Shown here: positions 59,391 to 64,000 of the stretch, one piece after another
Numbering within the stretch: position 1 is the first letter of the stretch
How the letters are laid out: every line of letters begins with the position of its first letter
Source: Cymodocea nodosa
Taxonomy: Eukaryota; Streptophyta; Magnoliopsida; Alismatales; Cymodoceaceae
DNA length: 64,000 nt
Direction: 5' to 3'
Assembly (NCBI GenBank): GCA_036874045.1
Contig: CM072341.1
Coordinates: 4,476,501 to 4,540,500, forward strand
Position numbers and translations under genes: made by a program
The notes under the pieces: model-generated
Told to the model about the DNA's origin: nothing
Database searches by the model: none
Seen by the model: the letters and a program-made list of their open reading frames with translations, nothing else

Positions 59391-60073
59391 GCTCGAAGCT
59401 CGTCAGGTCCGTGATTCCCATCGACCGTTCGAAGCTCGCCGACTGCTCGAAGGCCGTCGACTGCTCGAAGCTCGCCGACTGCTCTAAAGCTCGTGGATCG
59501 CTTGAAGCTCGCCGACTGCTCAAAAGCTCCTAGACTGCTCGAAGCTCGCGGACCACTCAAAGCTCGTCGACTACTCAAAAGCTCGCCGACCGCTCGAAGA
59601 TCGCCGACTGCTCGAAAGCTCGCCGATTGCTCAAAGCTCATCGACCGCTTGAAGCTCGCCGACTGCTCGAAGCTCGCGGACCACTCGAAGCTCACCAACT
59701 GCTCGAAAGCTCGCGAACCGCTTGAAGCTCGCGGACCGCTCAAAAGCTCGCCGACTACTCAAAGCTCACCGACCGCTTGATGCTCGCCGACTGCTCGAAG
59801 CTCGTGGACCACTTGAAGCTCGCAGATCGCTTGAAGCTCACCGACTACTCGAAAGCTCCTGGACCGCTCGAAGCTTGCGGACCACTCGAAGCTCACCGAC
59901 CGCTCGAAGCTCGCCGACCACTCGAAAGCTCGCCGACTGCTCAAAGCTCACTGACCGCTTGAAGCTCGCCGATTGCTCGAAGCTCACCGACCGCTCCAAG
60001 CTCGTCAACCGCTCCAAGCTCACCAATCGCTCCAAGCTTGTCGATTGCTCGAAGCTCACTGACCGCTCGAAGG
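59391..60073. repeat. GC-rich 18-19 bp minisatellite in Harbinger-2
   Basis: About 37 units of GCTCGCCGACTGCTCGAA, with an optional extra A giving 19-mers. Typical variants are GCTCACCGACCGCTTGAA and GCTCGCGGACCACTCGAA. It is strongly GC-rich inside AT-rich DNA, sharply bounded, and ends in GAAGGTAATAA, which looks like a splice donor. The open frames on both strands follow from the repeat and are not taken as genes. Confidence 0.88.
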
Positions 60074-61030
60074 TAATAATTTCATGAAACTTTTGCATAG
60101 TTTATTTCTTACAGCTAGAAGAATACTAACAAATATTATTACCTGTGCATGTCGACGAGCCACTATTCCTGGTTTACTATATTCAAAATTTCATTTTTGT
60201 CGTTACAAGAACAAATAGGCAGGGATGTACGGTGGAAACTAATAGGGGTAGACGTAGAGCTTTCCGAGCAAACACTCTTATCTTATCTACCAAAGTTTAA
60301 ATTGAGTAACTTTTTATTTCATCCATTCATCACCTCTAATAATTTCTGTTGTTTACGGTGGAACTTATTTTGTATCAGTCGTCTGAACTTATTTACAAGG
60401 TAACATTTGTAAAATATGTATTTTGTTAATAAGAGTTAGAAGTTCATATCATGTTTATATGGTTAGTGGAGATTAATGAGAAGAGGAAAATTGAAAAAAC
60501 AAGAAGCAAGATCTTTTGCAAGAACTAAGGTTGTTGAAGATTTAGGATTTTGTTAATATGACTCAATATTTTCTGTTGTGATCAATATGACTCAATTTGC
60601 ATTAATGAGGTCCTACATTATTTGGATTTTTCTTTAGACAAGGAGGGACTACGTTGGCCTTGCATTAGCAACAAAGCATGCCTGGACTTAAGCAATCTTA
60701 GTGTAGGCTATGTGTTAATTCTTGAATATCTTTTACTACTGTTCTTACTTCATTTGCTTCCCTTTTCATGATATCCAACTTATTTCTTTAGTTATATTTT
60801 GATTACAAATCCAACGAAAAAAAGTATGAAATTCTTATGTATGCCATTTCATATGTGTTATGAATGACTAGTAACTTATTTAAGTTATTCATTCTTATCC
60901 ATTTTTAATGCATATTGTCAATGAATGAATAATAACTTATTTAATTTTTATGTTAATGATTGATGTTGTCATTGTCATCCATATTTCAATGATGTGTTTT
61001 TCATTTATATATATGTTTTGCAAATTAGAT

Positions 61031-62112
61031 ATGGCTACTACAGATAATACAGTACCAAGTAGACAAAGATCTTATACTAGTTGGAATGCAAACGCAGATG
61101 CGACATTTTTGGGTATATTAGAAGATGTTTTAAATGAAGGGAATGGAAAAACACATGATGGAAAAGTTAAAGTTGAAACATGGAACAAGGTAATAGAGAA
61201 GTACAATAATGACACAAATGCAAGTATCACAAAGAAAAATGTTGACAATCGAATTAAAACATGGCGACAGATGTATCGTAACTACACAAAAATTATGTCT
61301 CAAAGTGATTGGGGATGGAATTACATACAAGGTCATACTGATATTTCAGATGAAGTTTGGAATGAATTTATTAAGGTAATATTTTTGAATGTGTTAATAT
61401 AATTTGTACGTTCTGTATATACTAACATATTTTTAATCTTGTAGAAACACCTAGATTGTGCCCCCCTCAAAGGTAAATCATGTCCTATTTATGATCAACT
61501 GCAATTGTTATTTGAAAGTAATATGGCTACAGGGAATGTCAGTAGAGACCTTGAAACAATTACTCAAAATGAAAGAGACATACCTATGAATGAACCAAAT
61601 AAAATGACACCTCCACCAAATCATTTTCAATACTTCACACCACCAAGTGATAGTCCAATGGATACAGTACCTAACTTCAATCTCCAATGTCTTCATCAAA
61701 AAGGTTCAATGAGGTGAAAAAGGGAAAATGTCCAAGACCACATGCAGAGTCAGCACAACTAATGGCATCTTCATTTAAAGAAGCTACATCTGCTATTATG
61801 TCATTATGTGAAAAAGAAGAGGATAAAGTTAAAGCTCGACAAGAATATTATGATAATGTAACAAACATACAGAAAGAACAACTTCAGATCCAGAAAGAGG
61901 AACTTCAGATCTAGAAACAACAAGTTAAAGTGCAAGAGCAAATGCTACATTTAAAAGTGAAACAAGGAAGTCTTACAGCACAAGCTATAGAAGCATTATT
62001 GCAAATTGAAAGTCTTACCAACAGTGAGAAATTCAAAGCAATGACTTTATTGGAAAGAAAAGAACTAGCAGAGCAATTTCTTAGCATCCCAACAGATATG
62101 AGGGTAGAATAG
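61031..62112 (+). pseudogene. Harbinger-2 Myb/SANT-like DNA-binding protein
   Basis: Exon 1 61031-61375 starts MATTDNTVPSRQRSYTSW and encodes the trihelix-like domain (WNANADATFLGILEDVL...WNKVIEKYNN...RIKTWRQMYRNYTKI...WNEFIK). It ends at AAG|GTAATA. Exon 2 starts at 61445 (after TTGTAG) with KHLDCAPLKGKSCPIYDQL, a typical continuation. A frame change is needed near 61685, leading into KKGKCPRPHAESAQLM and a Gln-rich coiled coil. There is one in-frame TAG at 61912-61914, then KQQVKVQEQMLHLKVKQGS to the stop at 62112. Only two lesions, so the loss is recent. A tiny intron could explain the first. Confidence 0.78.
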
Positions 62113-62381
62113 ATTAAGTATCACAACTTATGAATGTACTTTTCTATTGTTGAGTAATGTTGATGGATGTGATGAACTTTATTATTGTGGTGAATAATGT
62201 GTAATGTTGAATTTTAGACAATGATGATGACTATTGATTTTCATATGTGAATGCTTTATTGCTTGATATTTTATATAAATATTGTTATGTAAAATAAATG
62301 TTTTTATTATTGTTGAAGATTCTTATATATTTTTAGGAAAATGTGTACTAATCTCATTACTTCTTGTAGGTAATAATTATC

Positions 62382-63766
62382 ATGAATGGTATGGATGGTT
62401 TGGAATTGTTAAAGAATATGCTTGAGGAAGAAGAGGAAGAAGCGGGAAGACGACGAACGTTACTTCTTTCACTATGGAACTTCCTTGCAGGTGTTGCATG
62501 TATGTCAAGTACATTGACTAATATTACACATCTCATTTATAGTAGAGAAGGGCATGACTACATTAGAAGGTTATTAGATCCATCATTACCACATCAAGCA
62601 TATAATTGTCAAAAAATATATAGAATGAGTCAACATGTATTTCTTGACTTCTGTAATTTGTTACGAAGAGAAGGTGGCATGGGAAATACAAGCAATGTTA
62701 GTGTTGAAGAGAAGTTTGCAATCTTTCTTGTCACTGTTGGTCAAAACCAACGATATGGAGTAACAAGGGAGCGCTTCTCTCGGTCTACATGGACTGTTAG
62801 TACGTACTTCAATGAAGTACTTAATGCAATTTTGAACTTGCATAAACAACTTCTTGCAATGCCTCCAACATCAACTCCAAGTAGAATACTGAATGATTCA
62901 AATGTGTATCCCTATTTTAAGGTAAATATATATTTTCATATGAAATTGATTTGTATATTATTTTTTTCTCATTTTCTTATTCATATGTTAACAGAATTGC
63001 ATTGGTGCTATTGGTGGAACACATATTAAGGCAACTATTTATGGACGACAAACAGCAAGATTTAGAAATAGAAAAGGAGAGTTAAGTCAAAATGTTATGG
63101 CCGTATATAATTTTGATATGGAATTTACATATATTCTTAGTGGTTGGGAAGGATCAGCTTCTGACGCAAGAATCCTTTAAGATGCCGTCACAAGACATCA
63201 TCCATTCAAGGTTCCACCAGGTATAAAATGACATTATTGAATATATATTTTTTATTTATACTAATTTTTAATTATTTACAGGAAAGTTTTACTTGGTTGA
63301 TGCTGGTTATCCTAATCGACCTGAATTTATTTGTCCATATCAGGGAGTGAGATATCATCTATCTGAATATGAAAATAATAGAGTTCTAGAAAATGCAGTC
63401 GAAAACTTCAATTACAGACATTCACAATTAAGATTAGTGATTGAGCGATCATTTGGAGTTGTTAAACATCGTTTTGCAATCTTACGAGGACATATGCCGT
63501 ATCCTTATGATACACAAACGAAGATTGTGATGGCTTACTTCCTATTACATAATTTTATACGTAAAGCTGACAGAGCAGATTTATTAGAAGATCTAGAAGA
63601 TGAGTTAGCTGAATTTGATCTAGAAAATGAAGAAATTGGAATTACTGAAGATGAGCTTTCACAGATAGATAGTACATTAGAAATGACACAAGAACGAAGA
63701 AAACAAATAGCAGATGAAATGCGTGACAACATGAAGACTACCATGTGGGATGGACGTGACTTTTAA
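62382..63766 (+). pseudogene. Harbinger-2 DDE transposase, three exons, two lesions
   Basis: Exons 62382-62921, 62995-63220, 63282-63766 with GT-AG introns in phase. Exon 1: start MNGMDGLELLKN, then YIRRLLDPSLPHQAYNCQKI, an HTH-like part (VSVEEKFAIFLVTVGQNQRY) and TRERFSRSTWTVSTYF. Exon 2: [36 protein letters not shown], then GWEGSASDARIL with the second Asp. Exon 3: GKFYLVDAGYPNRPEF, GVRYHLSE and VIERSFGVVKHRF, with the Glu expected for DDE. In CIGAI-G-GTHI the family has Asp: codon 63013-63015 is GGT where GAT is expected. A TAA replaces Gln at 63178-63180 (ARIL-stop-DAV). The ATG is the one shared best with the family layout. Confidence 0.87.
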
Positions 63767-64000
63767 ATTATTTCATATGTAACTTTGTCAAATTGTTATG
63801 TTACAATATTTGAATATTTGTATGTTGACAATTTATATTTATGTTGTGAATTTTATTTATATATTGGATGTTAGTTAACAATTTTGAAAAGTAATTGTTT
63901 GTGATATGTTATGTTCAAATAGGTAATACACAATACAACTTTTGTTCAATTTGTTCAAATTGATATTATTAATAAATATAAATAAGAAGACTTAATATTT

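Larger units (their letters stand above)
59188..64000 (+). mobile_element. PIF/Harbinger DNA transposon, near-intact (Harbinger-2), right end beyond window
   Basis: The left terminus GGGGGGGTTTGTGCC follows a TTA target at 59185-59187 and resembles the Harbinger-1 terminus (GGGGAAGTTTGTACAC). It contains a minisatellite, a Myb/SANT-like gene and a transposase gene in the same orientation and order as Harbinger-1. The right terminus is not reached by 64000. Confidence 0.85.

Noticed and set aside
59351..60098. Overlapping long open frames on both strands (Ser/Leu/Arg/Ala-rich)
   Set aside because: They are by-products of the 18-19 bp minisatellite, which has no stop in several frames; the 19-mers shift frame repeatedly and nothing resembles a protein domain.

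Overview
This is AT-rich nuclear DNA from a flowering plant, probably a eudicot. It holds one apparently functional host gene, 11 exons long, surrounded by transposable elements. Those elements are Ty1/copia retrotransposons of Sirevirus (SIRE/Maximus-like) type, a Ty3/gypsy element, two PIF/Harbinger DNA transposons and LINE scraps. There is no operon-style packing and no rRNA, tRNA or CRISPR. Genes are intron-split and their exons were placed by hand from GT/AG junctions and phase.

1-22480 is a six-deep nest of copia elements. Outermost is D(-) (gag plus LTR, 20519-22480). Inside its gag sits B2(-) (19038-20513). Inside B2's gag sits the LTR of C(+) (17656-19037). Inside that sits the LTR of B(+) (16603-17655). 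Inside that sits A2(-) (1-2348 plus 15433-16602). Inside A2's 5' LTR sits A1(+), 2349-15427, the only end-to-end copy, with two 1580-bp LTRs and a 5-bp target duplication GATAG. A1 encodes Gag-Pol and a third, post-pol protein, all broken by stops and frameshifts. 22498-27405 (A4, minus) is an internally deleted relative that still has its CTTTT duplication.

27411-30133 is a gene-free flank with a hairpin-forming tandem repeat and a degenerate LINE. 30134-44455 on the minus strand is a Taspase1-like threonine aspartase gene with an uninterrupted 413-codon reading frame across 11 exons. Its 9.7-kb first intron contains a Ty3/gypsy element (34809-44154, CAAAC duplication). That element is itself split by a PIF/Harbinger transposon (36976-41419, TAA duplication). 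Intron 6 carries a foldback MITE-like repeat and another LINE piece.

44945-52131 is an old A-family copia element (A3) interrupted by an inverted LTR, then further LTR debris. 52132-59187 has no recognisable gene and carries three copies of a G-rich motif typical of gypsy 3' regions. 59188 to the window end is a second PIF/Harbinger element, with a GC-rich 18-19 bp minisatellite near its left end, a Myb/SANT-like gene and a three-exon DDE transposase. It is nearly intact, but an acidic catalytic residue is lost and it has a premature stop.

The least expected signal is a set of tandem small stem-loops in the downstream part of the copia LTRs of at least three families (A, C, D). Within each array the loop sequence or loop length is conserved while the stems change sequence and still pair. 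This suggests selection on RNA or single-stranded DNA structure.
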